From the NCBI RefSeq assembly GCF_001870905.1, contig NZ_LNDC01000137.1, positions 1-64,000 on the forward strand: a stretch of 64,000 nt of DNA, in the 5' to 3' direction. The stretch's first letter is position 1. The number at the start of each line of letters is the position of its first letter. This document shows positions 8,632-17,322 of the stretch, one piece after another. The notes under the pieces were generated by a model, which saw nothing but the letters and a program-made list of their open reading frames with translations, had not been told where the DNA came from and ran no database searches. Position numbers and translations under genes: made by a program. Source of the DNA: Geitlerinema sp. PCC 9228 (GTDB lineage: Bacteria > Cyanobacteriota > Cyanobacteriia > Cyanobacteriales > PCC-9228).

Positions 8632-11244
8632 TTATTGACTTGTCTCAGCCGTCGGCATACCCAGAATATCCTCAATGCGGGGCATTTCCTCCAGCGGAAT
8701 TACACGACCTTCATCTTCAAACCCTTCAATTTCGTTGAAGTTGAGATAGCGATAGAGGTCGTCGGCAAAGGGATTAATTTTCTTCGCCACAATATCCCTG
8801 TATTCGGCAACGGAAGGAATGCGACCCAACAGCGCGCAAACCGCTGCCAGTTCCGCCGAACCGAGATAAACCCGGGCATCTTTGCCCATGCGGTTGTTGA
8901 AATTGCGTGTGGAAGTTGACATCACCGTAGCGCCATCTTCCACACGGGCTTGGTTGCCCATGCAGAGGGAACATCCAGGCATTTCCGTACGGGCACCAGC
9001 GGCGGCAAAAATACCGTATACGCCTTCTTTGCGTAACTGTTCCTCATCCATGCGGGTGGGCGGGCAAATCCACAGGCGGACTTTTACCTTACCGGCATCT
9101 TCCAGAACCTTGGCAGCAGCACGATAGTGACCGATGTTGGTCATACAAGAACCAATAAAAACCTCATCAATGCGATCGCCCTCGCATTCAGACAACAATT
9201 TCATGTTATCCGGATTGTTGGGCGCTGCCACAATTGGTTCGGTAATTTCGTTGAGATTGACTTCCAGAGTCTCCTTGTATTCCGCGTCTTCATCCGCTTC
9301 TAGCAACTCGGGATTTTGCAACCATTGTTCCATTTTCGCTGCCCGGCGCATGAGGGTCCGCGAATCTTGGTACCCCCGCGCCACCATATTTTTCAGCAGG
9401 GAAACATTAGAACGTAGGTACTCGGAAATCGTCTCTTTGCCTAACTTAATCGTACAGCCAGAACAAGAACGTTCCGCCGTGGCATCAGTCAGTTCAAAGG
9501 CTTGCTCAATTTTCAAATCGGGCAAGCCTTCCATTTCCATAATCCGACCGGAGAAGACATTTTTCTTGTTCTCTTGAGAGACCGTTAGCAAGCCTTTTTG
9601 AATCGCCACGTAAGGAATGGCGTGAACGATATCCCGCAGGGTGACACCCGGTTGAATTTCGCCGGTAAAGCGTACCAACACCGACTCCGGCATATCCAAC
9701 GGCATCACACCCAAAGCCGATGCCAAAGCCACCAAACCAGAACCAGCCGGGAAGGAAATACCCAAGGGGAAGCGGGTGTGGGAATCGCCGCCGGTTCCTA
9801 CGGTATCTGGTAGCAGCATCCGGTTTAGCCAAGAGTGAATGATGCCATCGCCGGGTTTCAGGGATACACCACCCCTAGCTGCGAAGAAATCGGGCAGTTC
9901 TTGGTGGGTTTTTACGTCAACGGGTTTGGGATAAGCGGCGGTATGGCAGAAGGTCTGCAATACCAAGTCGGCGTTGAAGCCCATGCAAGCCAGTTCTTTG
10001 AGTTCGTCGCGGGTCATGGGTCCGGTGGTATCTTGGGAACCCACGGTGGTCATGATGGGTTCGCAGCTTTGCCCGGGTCTGACACCAGAAACGCCGCAAG
10101 CCCTGCCGACCATTTTCTGGGCGAGGGTAAAGCCTTTTTCGTTTTCTTGGGGAGGGGTGGGGCGAATAAAGATGGGGCTGGGGTCCAATCCTAGGGCATC
10201 GCGGGTTTTGTCGGTCAAACCGCGTCCGATCATCAGGGGAATGCGACCGCCAGCGCGAACTTCGTCGGTGATGGTTTCTGGTTTCAGGGTGAAGGTGGAA
10301 ATGACTTCCCCGGCTTCGTTGGTAATTTCTCCTTTGTAGGGATAGATGGTAACGACCATGCCGGTTTCCATCTGGGAAACATCGCATTCGATGGGCAAAG
10401 CACCAGAATCTTCGGCGGTGTTGAAGAAAATGGGCGCAATTTTGCTACCTAGGATGTAGCCACCGGCGCGTTTGTTGGGAACGTGGGGGATGTCGTGACC
10501 TAGATGCCAAATGACGGAGTTGATGGCGGATTTGCGGGAGGAACCGGTTCCCACTACATCGCCGACGAAGGCGACGGGATGCCCTTTTTGTTTGAGTTGG
10601 GCGATGGTTTCAATCCCGTCTGGCATGGAAGATTCCAGCATGGAAAGGGCATGCAGGGGAATATCCGGGCGGGTGGTGGCGTGGGTGGCGGGGGAAAGGT
10701 CGTCGGTGTTGGTTTCTCCGGGTACTTTGAAGACGGTGACGGTGATGCTTTCGGGTAGGGGATCGCGATCGCGGAACCATTTGGCTTCTGCCCAGGCTTC
10801 GGCGACTTGCTGGGCGTACTGATTGCGATCGCGCATTTCCAGAACGTCGTGGAAACCGTCGTAAACCAGGGTAATATGGCTTAACTCTTCTGCGGCGGTG
10901 GCGGCAATTTCTTCATTGTCGTTTTGCAGTAATTCCACCAAGGATTGTACGTTGTAGCCGCCGACCATGGTTCCCAACAGTTGGGTGGCTTCTACGGGAG
11001 ACACTAAGGGGGTGATGGTTTCCCCTTTGGCAACGCTGGTCAGAAAGGATGCTTTGACGTAGGCGGCTTGGTCTACGCCGGGGGGAATGCGTTCGATCAA
11101 TAAATAACGCAGGGTTTCTTCTTCCCCGACTGGGGGATTTTTCAGCAATTCGCACAGTTCGGAAGTCTGTTGGGCATCCAATGGTAACGGCGGAATGCCC
11201 ATAGCTTCCCGTTCGGCTGCGTGTTGGCGATAAGCTTCTAACAT
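8632..11244 (-). CDS. acnB: Bifunctional aconitate hydratase 2 / 2-methylisocitrate dehydratase (AcnB)
   Basis: Interconverts citrate and isocitrate through cis-aconitate in the TCA cycle. The 870-residue length and domain order (N-terminal HEAT-like domain, then swivel domain, then catalytic Fe-S domains) are those of AcnB, the form used by cyanobacteria. The three cluster ligands are in IGSCMTNIGH and MPGCSLCMGNQ. The substrate-binding segment VGDVVGTGSSRKSA lies in the swivel domain, and GTGGDSHTRFP is in the catalytic part. A good ribosome site (AAGGAG) precedes the ATG at 11244. The gene is transcribed alone and ends at the hairpin near 8586-8621. Confidence 0.98.
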   Translation of the reverse strand: MLEAYRQHAAEREAMGIPPLPLDAQQTSELCELLKNPPVGEEETLRYLLIERIPPGVDQAAYVKASFLTSVAKGETITPLVSPVEATQLLGTMVGGYNVQSLVELLQNDNEEIAATAAEELSHITLVYDGFHDVLEMRDRNQYAQQVAEAWAEAKWFRDRDPLPESITVTVFKVPGETNTDDLSPATHATTRPDIPLHALSMLESSMPDGIETIAQLKQKGHPVAFVGDVVGTGSSRKSAINSVIWHLGHDIPHVPNKRAGGYILGSKIAPIFFNTAEDSGALPIECDVSQMETGMVVTIYPYKGEITNEAGEVISTFTLKPETITDEVRAGGRIPLMIGRGLTDKTRDALGLDPSPIFIRPTPPQENEKGFTLAQKMVGRACGVSGVRPGQSCEPIMTTVGSQDTTGPMTRDELKELACMGFNADLVLQTFCHTAAYPKPVDVKTHQELPDFFAARGGVSLKPGDGIIHSWLNRMLLPDTVGTGGDSHTRFPLGISFPAGSGLVALASALGVMPLDMPESVLVRFTGEIQPGVTLRDIVHAIPYVAIQKGLLTVSQENKKNVFSGRIMEMEGLPDLKIEQAFELTDATAERSCSGCTIKLGKETISEYLRSNVSLLKNMVARGYQDSRTLMRRAAKMEQWLQNPELLEADEDAEYKETLEVNLNEITEPIVAAPNNPDNMKLLSECEGDRIDEVFIGSCMTNIGHYRAAAKVLEDAGKVKVRLWICPPTRMDEEQLRKEGVYGIFAAAGARTEMPGCSLCMGNQARVEDGATVMSTSTRNFNNRMGKDARVYLGSAELAAVCALLGRIPSVAEYRDIVAKKINPFADDLYRYLNFNEIEGFEDEGRVIPLEEMPRIEDILGMPTAETSQ

Positions 11245-11481
11245 AATCGATCTCCTTGTTCGTTTGACAGAAAAACCATCGTCGGGATGATTTTTAAAAA
11301 AGGCCCCACAAAGAATAGCCTTGTTGACAACTTGTATTATTTTTTAAGCTATTTCTAGGCTATATGCATTGGGGAGGGGTATGGTAGGGGAACGGTCAAA
11401 ATTTATTGGTATGTAGGCATGTAGGGGGCTTCCCCCGTGATTCCCCCTTCCCCAAGGTAAATTTTAGGAAGTTCTACCGAG

Positions 11482-12513
11482 TTAAAATCCGGAACTGCCG
11501 AGAACCACCACACCGCCTGCATAAAACATTAAAACCAGAAAACTTTCAAAGCCAATTCTGCCGATGCCGTGTTTTTCCCGGCGCAGTAATCCCAACAGCA
11601 ACAAACCGGTCATGAGGATGGTGAGGGCAATTAAGAAAATTTGGGGCATTTGTAACGTTCCGTAAATTGACCCCCAACGATAGCCAATGTCAGAAAAAGC
11701 CAACAATAGCAAATCGAAACTATTGCCCCCAATCACACCACCCACCGCCAAGGTCAAAGCCCCTTGACGAACGGCAGCAACTGTGGTAATCAATTCCGGT
11801 AAAGAAGTAGCCACGCCGGTAAACAAACTTCCCATGGAAGATTCGGAAATACCGGTGGCGGCAGCGATCGCAATGCCAGTTTTGGCGATCGCATAACCAG
11901 CTACGCCCACAATCGCCGCCAAAAGGATAAATTGTCCCCACAATTGCCACCAACTGGTTTGCGAGGTGGATGCTGCTTCTGGTTTATCCAGCCGCGTTTG
12001 TTCTGTTAGTCGCGGCATCCACATGGGGTCTTCTTTGGTTTGCGAAACCAGCCGTATACCAAATATATAAGCCGCCACCAAAATCACGGTAGCGGGATGA
12101 ATACCCAGAAAATGGACTTGCGGACCCGACATGGCTAGCAGGGGAATGGAAAGCAGGGTCACCAGTAAGGTTCCTTGCATCAAATTGGCTGCCGAGGCGG
12201 CAGCGTGTTCCAAGTTGGCTTTGCGGTAACCAATATCGGCTAAAGCCAAAAAAGCGGTTTGGGCAGCAATTCCGCCAATGGCATTGCTACTTGCTAGTTC
12301 GGGGTGGTTGTGGGTAGCGGCGGTGACCGAGGTAACAATGCCAGAAAGGGAAGTACTCCCTCCCAGCAAAATACCGCCTACCATGGCTTCTCCCAAGCCA
12401 GTAGAATCTGCCAGGCGATCGCTAACCGCCGCCATTTTGGTTCCCATGGCCGCGATCGCGATCGCAGCCATGACAAAAACCACCAAATTGAGAAACAGAG
12501 AATCGAACGTCAA
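11482..12513 (-). CDS. Sodium/calcium antiporter-like membrane protein (CaCA superfamily)
   Basis: About ten predicted membrane segments arranged as two homologous halves. Each half holds an alpha-repeat. The first reads [13 protein letters not shown] and the second [13 protein letters not shown], the GxxTSLPE pattern that binds cations in this superfamily. A hydrophilic loop of about 35 residues joins the halves. The family exchanges Ca2+ or other cations for Na+ or H+ across the cytoplasmic or thylakoid membrane. Which ions are used here is not visible. The start codon is TTG at 12513, since the next in-frame ATG falls inside the first membrane segment. The plain-strand neighbours are unrelated. 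Confidence 0.88.
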   Translation of the reverse strand: MTFDSLFLNLVVFVMAAIAIAAMGTKMAAVSDRLADSTGLGEAMVGGILLGGSTSLSGIVTSVTAATHNHPELASSNAIGGIAAQTAFLALADIGYRKANLEHAAASAANLMQGTLLVTLLSIPLLAMSGPQVHFLGIHPATVILVAAYIFGIRLVSQTKEDPMWMPRLTEQTRLDKPEAASTSQTSWWQLWGQFILLAAIVGVAGYAIAKTGIAIAAATGISESSMGSLFTGVATSLPELITTVAAVRQGALTLAVGGVIGGNSFDLLLLAFSDIGYRWGSIYGTLQMPQIFLIALTILMTGLLLLGLLRREKHGIGRIGFESFLVLMFYAGGVVVLGSSGF

Positions 12514-12587
12514 ACTCGTTCAAACCGTAGCGTTGTCCACAAAATCCAGCTAGATTTCCATTGTAAGGGTGGCAGGCAAACCAGCAA

Positions 12588-13139
12588 TTACTGAAGTTCT
12601 TCGTTTACCTCGTTTAGGGGTCGTCTCTTGGGCGTTTCCGACTCCGAACGTGGCAACAAATCGAACACTTCCCGAAACTTATCATCCACCTGTTCAAAGG
12701 GAACTTGACCTTTGCCATTAAACACCACTTGATTGTCTCGATCTAAAAGCACCGTTTGCGGAACCACCCCTTCCCAGTAGTAGCCGGGTTCTGTGGGAGA
12801 ATAACTATCTTTCGGCAAAATCGAGTCTACGTTGATGGGGATAAAATCGGTTACCTTGCCGTAAAACGACTGCAAGCGGGAAACCACCACCGAATACTGC
12901 TTGCAATCGCGGCTGTCATCAAGGAAAAACACCAATAACGTGGCATTGTCTGGGCGGTTTAAGGCTTGTTCTACACTTACCTTCGGGGGAACCAAAGCCC
13001 CATTGCCGCCATACAAAGCAAAAATATTGCCGTCGAACTTATCGTCGTTGAGACCAGCAATAGCTGGGGATGCGGCGGTTAGCAACCAGCAAAACCAAAC
13101 TGCAAGCACTACCGAAATCGTTTTTCTGGGAAACACCAT
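12588..13139 (-). CDS. Thioredoxin-fold lumenal/membrane protein, similar to thylakoid photosystem I accumulation factor
   Basis: A 183-residue protein with an N-terminal hydrophobic signal (residues about 6-28, ending SPAIAG) and a thioredoxin-like fold after it. Segments such as LLVFFLDDSRDCKQYS and VVPQTVLLDRDNQVVFNGKG match the beta-alpha-beta and cis-Pro regions of thioredoxins. The usual CxxC is replaced by DSRDC, so redox catalysis is doubtful. It resembles the cyanobacterial family annotated as thylakoid membrane photosystem I accumulation factor, from memory of that family. ATG at 13139 follows GGAAAG and starts the signal sequence. A TTG at 13172 would add 11 polar residues. Confidence 0.75.
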   Translation of the reverse strand: MVFPRKTISVVLAVWFCWLLTAASPAIAGLNDDKFDGNIFALYGGNGALVPPKVSVEQALNRPDNATLLVFFLDDSRDCKQYSVVVSRLQSFYGKVTDFIPINVDSILPKDSYSPTEPGYYWEGVVPQTVLLDRDNQVVFNGKGQVPFEQVDDKFREVFDLLPRSESETPKRRPLNEVNEELQ

Positions 13140-13312
13140 CTTTCCGTTTATCTCCGTTTCTTTATGAGGCAACAGCAGCTAAAGTAGAAGAAATCCTAGC
13201 GCAGCGAAAGAAAGCGACCAACCAGCCTTCTCGCTACCAAGCAGTTTCAAATTTAGCGAATTTTCTGTTACGTTGTATTTTCTTATCTGACCCCAAATTC
13301 TGGCAAACTACT

Positions 13313-13819
13313 ATGAGCGATCTGTACGTTACTTGGTCGGAGTACCACCGCAAAATCGAACAACTCGCCGCCCAGATTTATCAATCCCAGTGGACCTTTA
13401 ACCAAATTGTCTGTTTGGCTAGGGGCGGTCTCAGACCGGGGGATATTCTATCGCGGATTTACGACGTTCCCTTGGCTATTTTATCGGTTTCTTCCTACAC
13501 GGGTGCTGGCGGTCGGGTCCAAGGAAAAATTACCTTTGCCCAAAATTTAACCATGACAGAAGAAAAATTGGGCGATCGCGTGTTGTTGGTAGACGATTTG
13601 GCAGATTCCGGCGTTTCCCTACAAGAAAGCGTTGCCTGGCTGCGCGATCGCTATTCGGAAAACATCCAAGACCTACGAACCGCTGTGTTGTGGTGTAAAG
13701 GCGAATCGGTTATTATCCCCGATTACTATGTCGATTATCTCCCGGACAATCCCTGGATTCACCAACCTTTTGAAGAATACGAATGCATGAATGTGGAAGA
13801 CTTGCTGGTTTGTTCCTAA
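13313..13819 (+). CDS. Phosphoribosyltransferase family protein
   Basis: A 168-residue type I PRTase. The PRPP-binding signature reads VLLVDDLADSGVSL and an N-terminal CLARGGLRPG segment binds pyrophosphate. Such proteins resemble xanthine-guanine PRTase, but the hood that sets base specificity is not diagnostic here. The start is ATG at 13313. The frame runs on upstream but that part overlaps the divergent thioredoxin-like gene and has no coding character. It is convergent with the AEC permease gene, sharing four bases at 13816-13819. Confidence 0.9.
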   Translation: MSDLYVTWSEYHRKIEQLAAQIYQSQWTFNQIVCLARGGLRPGDILSRIYDVPLAILSVSSYTGAGGRVQGKITFAQNLTMTEEKLGDRVLLVDDLADSGVSLQESVAWLRDRYSENIQDLRTAVLWCKGESVIIPDYYVDYLPDNPWIHQPFEEYECMNVEDLLVCS

Positions 13820-14760
13820 CCATACAGCCAAACCCACAACGGCAACGTCAACAACAGACCAATGGAACCCGCCGCCAACGCCGTTACGCTTAACTGACGG
13901 TCCAAATCGTAGGCTTCGGCAATGACCAAAGTAACGAATGCTGGTGGCATCGCCATTTGCAACACCATCGCCAGTCGCGGTGGACCGGTAATCCCCAACG
14001 CCGATAACACCACACCGGCAATGAATGGGACCACCAGCATTTTAATGCCCAAACTCACCGAAGCGCGGGGCAAATTTTTCCACGAAGATAGCTGGCTGAG
14101 GCGCATGCCAATCAAAACAATGGCCAATCCCAAGGAAATCCACGCCAATCCTTGCAATCCTTTCTCCATATTGGGCGGCAAAGTGACTTGTTTGAACGCC
14201 AAGCCAAAGGCAATACTCCAAAAAATGGGATTTTTCGCGATCGCCCAAAGAACATCCCACGAAACCGACTTGTTGCTGCCAAATTTGGCTGCCAGCGCCA
14301 CCCCCACTAGAGAAGCCCCCAACATGCTGCCAAAAAAGTCGTAAAACAGCGCCCAAGCAAAATAATCGTTGCCCACCAACGTCAAATTTACCGGATAGCC
14401 CAAATAGCCGGTATTGCCTACCATAGAAGCTAGCAAAAAACTCCCTTGCGTTGGCGACTCCCAAGGCGACAATTCTTGGCGGCGGCGGTATCGCTGCCAC
14501 AACCAAATCCACAGCCCAGCCATCCCTGCCCCCAACAAAATGCCCATCCAAGCCGTCACTGGTGCCATCCAAACCGAACCCGATAAATTGGCGCGGCGGA
14601 CAAAAGCGATAATGCTAATGGGAACGCCAAACCAAAAGAGATAGATTCCCAAATAGCCGCTGACAAAATTGGGCAGGGTTTTCCCCAAGACAAATCCCAG
14701 CAAAACGCCACCACCCAGCCATTGGTACAAAGAAATTAATTTATCGGATAACTCGGACAT
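13816..14760 (-). CDS. AEC family permease (auxin efflux carrier-like)
   Basis: A 314-residue membrane protein with about ten hydrophobic segments in the order usual for AEC transporters: five, a polar loop near residues 90-105, then five. Conserved family features include GNTGYLGYPV in the middle and a C-terminal half rich in small residues. Substrates of bacterial members range from malate to malonate and unknown efflux compounds, and nothing here decides between them. ATG at 14760. It lies downstream of the C39 peptidase gene, but the terminator at 14797-14830 separates them. Confidence 0.88.
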   Translation of the reverse strand: MSELSDKLISLYQWLGGGVLLGFVLGKTLPNFVSGYLGIYLFWFGVPISIIAFVRRANLSGSVWMAPVTAWMGILLGAGMAGLWIWLWQRYRRRQELSPWESPTQGSFLLASMVGNTGYLGYPVNLTLVGNDYFAWALFYDFFGSMLGASLVGVALAAKFGSNKSVSWDVLWAIAKNPIFWSIAFGLAFKQVTLPPNMEKGLQGLAWISLGLAIVLIGMRLSQLSSWKNLPRASVSLGIKMLVVPFIAGVVLSALGITGPPRLAMVLQMAMPPAFVTLVIAEAYDLDRQLSVTALAAGSIGLLLTLPLWVWLYG

Positions 14761-14796
14761 AATCGTTGTGGTGGTTCGGTTGCAGCGCCACGAAAA

Positions 14797-14830
14797 ATTT
14801 TCTCCAATATATTGACAAATTGGAGAAAAT
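14797..14830 (-). terminator. Terminator of the C39 peptidase gene
   Basis: A perfect 12-base stem, ATTTTCTCCAAT and ATTGGAGAAAAT, with a ten-base loop, followed on the minus strand by a run of five T. It lies 20 bases after the peptidase stop. Confidence 0.8.
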
Positions 14831-14849
14831 ATGTTATGGAGCGATCGCT

Positions 14850-15641
14850 TTAGCTAATAAAATGCACCCAAAACTGCCCGTCAGGAATGCACAAGCGGCG
14901 AATCAGGCGATAGGAATAGTGCAAATAAGCGCCGCTGAGGTCGGTACGGTAGCCAGTGGAAAACCACTCGCCGTAGGGGTCGTGAACGATAAAACCGGAA
15001 TCGTCGTAGCCCACCAGAACCACGATGTGACCGTAGGAAGTAAAATAACCGTGTACCACCGCTGGATTTAAATCCGCCAGCCAGTCTTTCACCTGTTCAA
15101 TGGTAGCGCTGGTGGTAAAGTGGTCGTTGCGGTTGTAATCTTTAACAATTTTTTCCAAATCGTAGGGACTGTGGCGAGAGTAGCCGCGGTCGAGGGCGTA
15201 TTGGTACAGTTCGTCTTCAAATTGCTTGTACTGGGAATACTCCGAACGGCGGTCGGCGCGCAAATATTCCAAACACATGGCTATAGACGTGACGTTGCAA
15301 GCCCCAGTGGGGTTTTCCCAGTTGTCTAGCTGTGATTTATAGGGAATATCCAAACTAAGGGAGATGGGCTTGGGTTTGGGGTAGAGGGTGGCATAGCCGC
15401 TTTGGTCTTGTTCGTCGCTGATGACCTCCACATGGGGGGCATAAGCGTACCAGGTGTCGAAGCCTTTGAAGGTTTCGTTGAGCAAAACGAAGCGAATGTG
15501 GTTGCGTTCTTTGGTAAAAGAACGAATCTCGAAGGTTTCGTTGCTTTTTACCGGGTATTTCTCCGCATCGCTTAGTTGGGATGACTGGATAGGTCTGCGT
15601 TTAAAAATGGTGTTGTGAACGGTTTTCAGCGTTTGTGCCAT
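14850..15641 (-). CDS. C39-like cysteine peptidase with N-terminal SH3-like segment
   Basis: A 263-residue protein of the peptidase C39_2 type. The catalytic cysteine is in NPTGACNVTSIAMC, the histidine in GHIVVLVGYD and the Asp/Asn in FIVHDPYGEW. The first 100 residues look like a beta-rich SH3-like region (FEIRSFTKERNHIRF and following). No signal peptide or ABC transporter domain is present, so it is unlike bacteriocin-processing C39 enzymes. The substrate is unknown. ATG at 15641 follows GGAGATGGAAAAG. The ATG at 15701 would add 20 residues and has no ribosome site. It is divergent from the NDH-2 gene. Confidence 0.85.
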   Translation of the reverse strand: MAQTLKTVHNTIFKRRPIQSSQLSDAEKYPVKSNETFEIRSFTKERNHIRFVLLNETFKGFDTWYAYAPHVEVISDEQDQSGYATLYPKPKPISLSLDIPYKSQLDNWENPTGACNVTSIAMCLEYLRADRRSEYSQYKQFEDELYQYALDRGYSRHSPYDLEKIVKDYNRNDHFTTSATIEQVKDWLADLNPAVVHGYFTSYGHIVVLVGYDDSGFIVHDPYGEWFSTGYRTDLSGAYLHYSYRLIRRLCIPDGQFWVHFIS

Positions 15642-15832
15642 AGAGCTTTTCCATCTCCCCATCGCCGGCAGCCATAGGCTATAGCCATTACTACCATACA
15701 TGAGATTGGGATAATTTCTCGAAAATCTCGATTTTGTTTTGGGATTTGTTGTTTCTAGCTGCTGCGGGCGTCTATCCTAGAGAAAGATGGCTAAAGATGG
15801 TTTGGCAACTGGAAGGCCTAGGGAAAAATTTC

Positions 15833-17029
15833 ATGAGCGATTCAACCAAACGTATTTGTATTGTCGGTGGCGGATTCGGAGGTTTGTATACAGCCCTTCG
15901 TCTCAGTCAATTTCCTTGGAAGATTCCCCAAGATGTAGAAATTACGTTAATCGATCGCGAGGATCGGTTTGTATTTTTACCCCTGCTGTACGAGTTGATG
16001 ACGGGGGAGTTACAAAGTTGGGAAATTGCCCCTCCCTACATTGAATTGTTGGCGCAAACGGGGGTTCGTTTTCATCAAGGCAATGTATCCCGCATCAATG
16101 TCCAACAGCAGCAAGTACAGTTAGAAGCTGGTGAGGTATTTGATTACGATCGCTTGGTGTTGGCGTTGGGAGGCGAAACCCCGTTGGATGTGGTTCCGGG
16201 GGCAGCGGACTATGCCTACCCGTTTCGCAGCATTGGCGATGCTTACCAGTTAGAAGAGAAACTGCGATCGCTGGAAGCTTCGGACAAAGATATGATTCGG
16301 GTGGTTGTGGTTGGCGGCGGCTACAGCGGTGTAGAATTGGCTTGCAAGTTGAGCGATCGCTTGGGAGAAAGAGGTCGTTTGCGGCTGGTGGATCGCAACG
16401 AGCAAATTTTGCGATCGTCTACTGATTTTAATCGCAAGGCAGCTTTACAAGCTCTACAACAACGGGAAGTTTGGATAGATACGGAAACCTCGGTGGTGTC
16501 TGTATCCGACGATACGATTTCGTTGGATTATCGCGGCAAAGTTGATGAAATTCCCGCCGATTTGGTGTTGTGGACGGTGGGAACGCAAGTCGCTGCAGCA
16601 GTTCGTTCCCTACCTGGGCAACACAACGATCGCGGTCAGCTTTATACCAATGTTTATTTACAAGTTCAAGAACACCCAGAAATCTTTGCCCTCGGGGATG
16701 CCGCCGAATGTAAGGATGCCAACGGCGAACGGGTTCCGGCAACGGCGCAAGCGGCTTTCCAACAAGCAGACTACGCAGGTTGGAACGTATGGGCTTCTTT
16801 AAGCGATCGCCCGTTGTTGCCATTCCGCTACCAGCATTTAGGGGAAATGATGACCCTGGGTGTAGACAATGCCACCCTCACTGGTTTGGGATGGCAGTTA
16901 GACGGACCCGCAGCGCATATTTTCCGCCGTCTGATTTATTTATATCGTCTTCCCAACCCCGACCATCAAATTCGCGTCGGTTTGAATTGGGTTGCCCAGC
17001 CGTTGCGGGAGTTGATATTTGGCAGCTAG
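15833..17029 (+). CDS. Type II NAD(P)H dehydrogenase (NDH-2/NdbB-like FAD oxidoreductase)
   Basis: A 398-residue flavoprotein with two dinucleotide-binding motifs: FAD at ICIVGGGFGGLYTA near the N-terminus and NAD(P)H at VVVVGGGYSGVELA in the middle. A C-terminal FAD contact reads IFALGDAAE. The family passes electrons from NAD(P)H to a quinone without pumping protons, at the membrane surface. In cyanobacteria some members (NdbB) act on demethylphylloquinone. Which quinone and pyridine nucleotide apply here is not decided by sequence alone. ATG at 15833 is chosen because it opens on the Rossmann fold. The open frame before it (from 15734) lacks conserved features. The stop is followed at once by a minisatellite. 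Confidence 0.9.
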   Translation: MSDSTKRICIVGGGFGGLYTALRLSQFPWKIPQDVEITLIDREDRFVFLPLLYELMTGELQSWEIAPPYIELLAQTGVRFHQGNVSRINVQQQQVQLEAGEVFDYDRLVLALGGETPLDVVPGAADYAYPFRSIGDAYQLEEKLRSLEASDKDMIRVVVVGGGYSGVELACKLSDRLGERGRLRLVDRNEQILRSSTDFNRKAALQALQQREVWIDTETSVVSVSDDTISLDYRGKVDEIPADLVLWTVGTQVAAAVRSLPGQHNDRGQLYTNVYLQVQEHPEIFALGDAAECKDANGERVPATAQAAFQQADYAGWNVWASLSDRPLLPFRYQHLGEMMTLGVDNATLTGLGWQLDGPAAHIFRRLIYLYRLPNPDHQIRVGLNWVAQPLRELIFGS

Positions 17030-17120
17030 TTGCGAGGCGTGGGAGCGTGGGGGCGTGGGAGCGTGGGTGCGTGGGAGCTTGGGAGCTTGGGAGCTTGGGA
17101 GCTTGGGAGCTTGGGAGATA
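17030..17120 (+). repeat. 10-bp minisatellite (GGGAGCGTGG / GGGAGCTTGG units)
   Basis: About eight near-identical 10-base units begin right after the NDH-2 stop. The first units read GGGAGCGTGG and the last GGGAGCTTGG. The same unit appears in reverse orientation at 40287-40322, so it is a dispersed tandem repeat. Confidence 0.9.
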
Positions 17121-17135
17121 TAATTGGTTGTTTTC

Positions 17136-17314
17136 TCCGATGCTCCGATGCTCCGACGCCCCGATGCTCCGACGCCCCGATGCTCCGACGCCCCGATGCT
17201 CCGACGCCCCGATGCTCCGATGCTCCGACGCTCCGATGCTCCGACGCCCCGATGCTCCGACGCCCCGATGCTCCGATGCTCCGACGCTCCGATGCTCCGA
17301 TGCTCCGATGCTCC
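17136..17314 (+). repeat. 9-bp minisatellite (GATGCTCCG / GACGCCCCG / GACGCTCCG units)
   Basis: About twenty 9-base units in a shuffled order of three variants fill the gap between NDH-2 and the RNB nuclease gene. Because the period is a multiple of three, all frames are open. The resulting Asp-Ala-Pro-Met-Leu-Arg type proteins are artefacts. GGAGC in the preceding array and GCTCC here are complementary, so the two arrays could fold together in RNA or single-stranded DNA. Confidence 0.92.
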
Positions 17315-17322
17315 CTGTCAAC

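Noticed and set aside
9917-10387. Long frames opposite or inside acnB
   Set aside because: Shadow frames of a clearly conserved gene.
17136-17314. Possible CRISPR array
   Set aside because: The units are contiguous 9-mers with no spacers.
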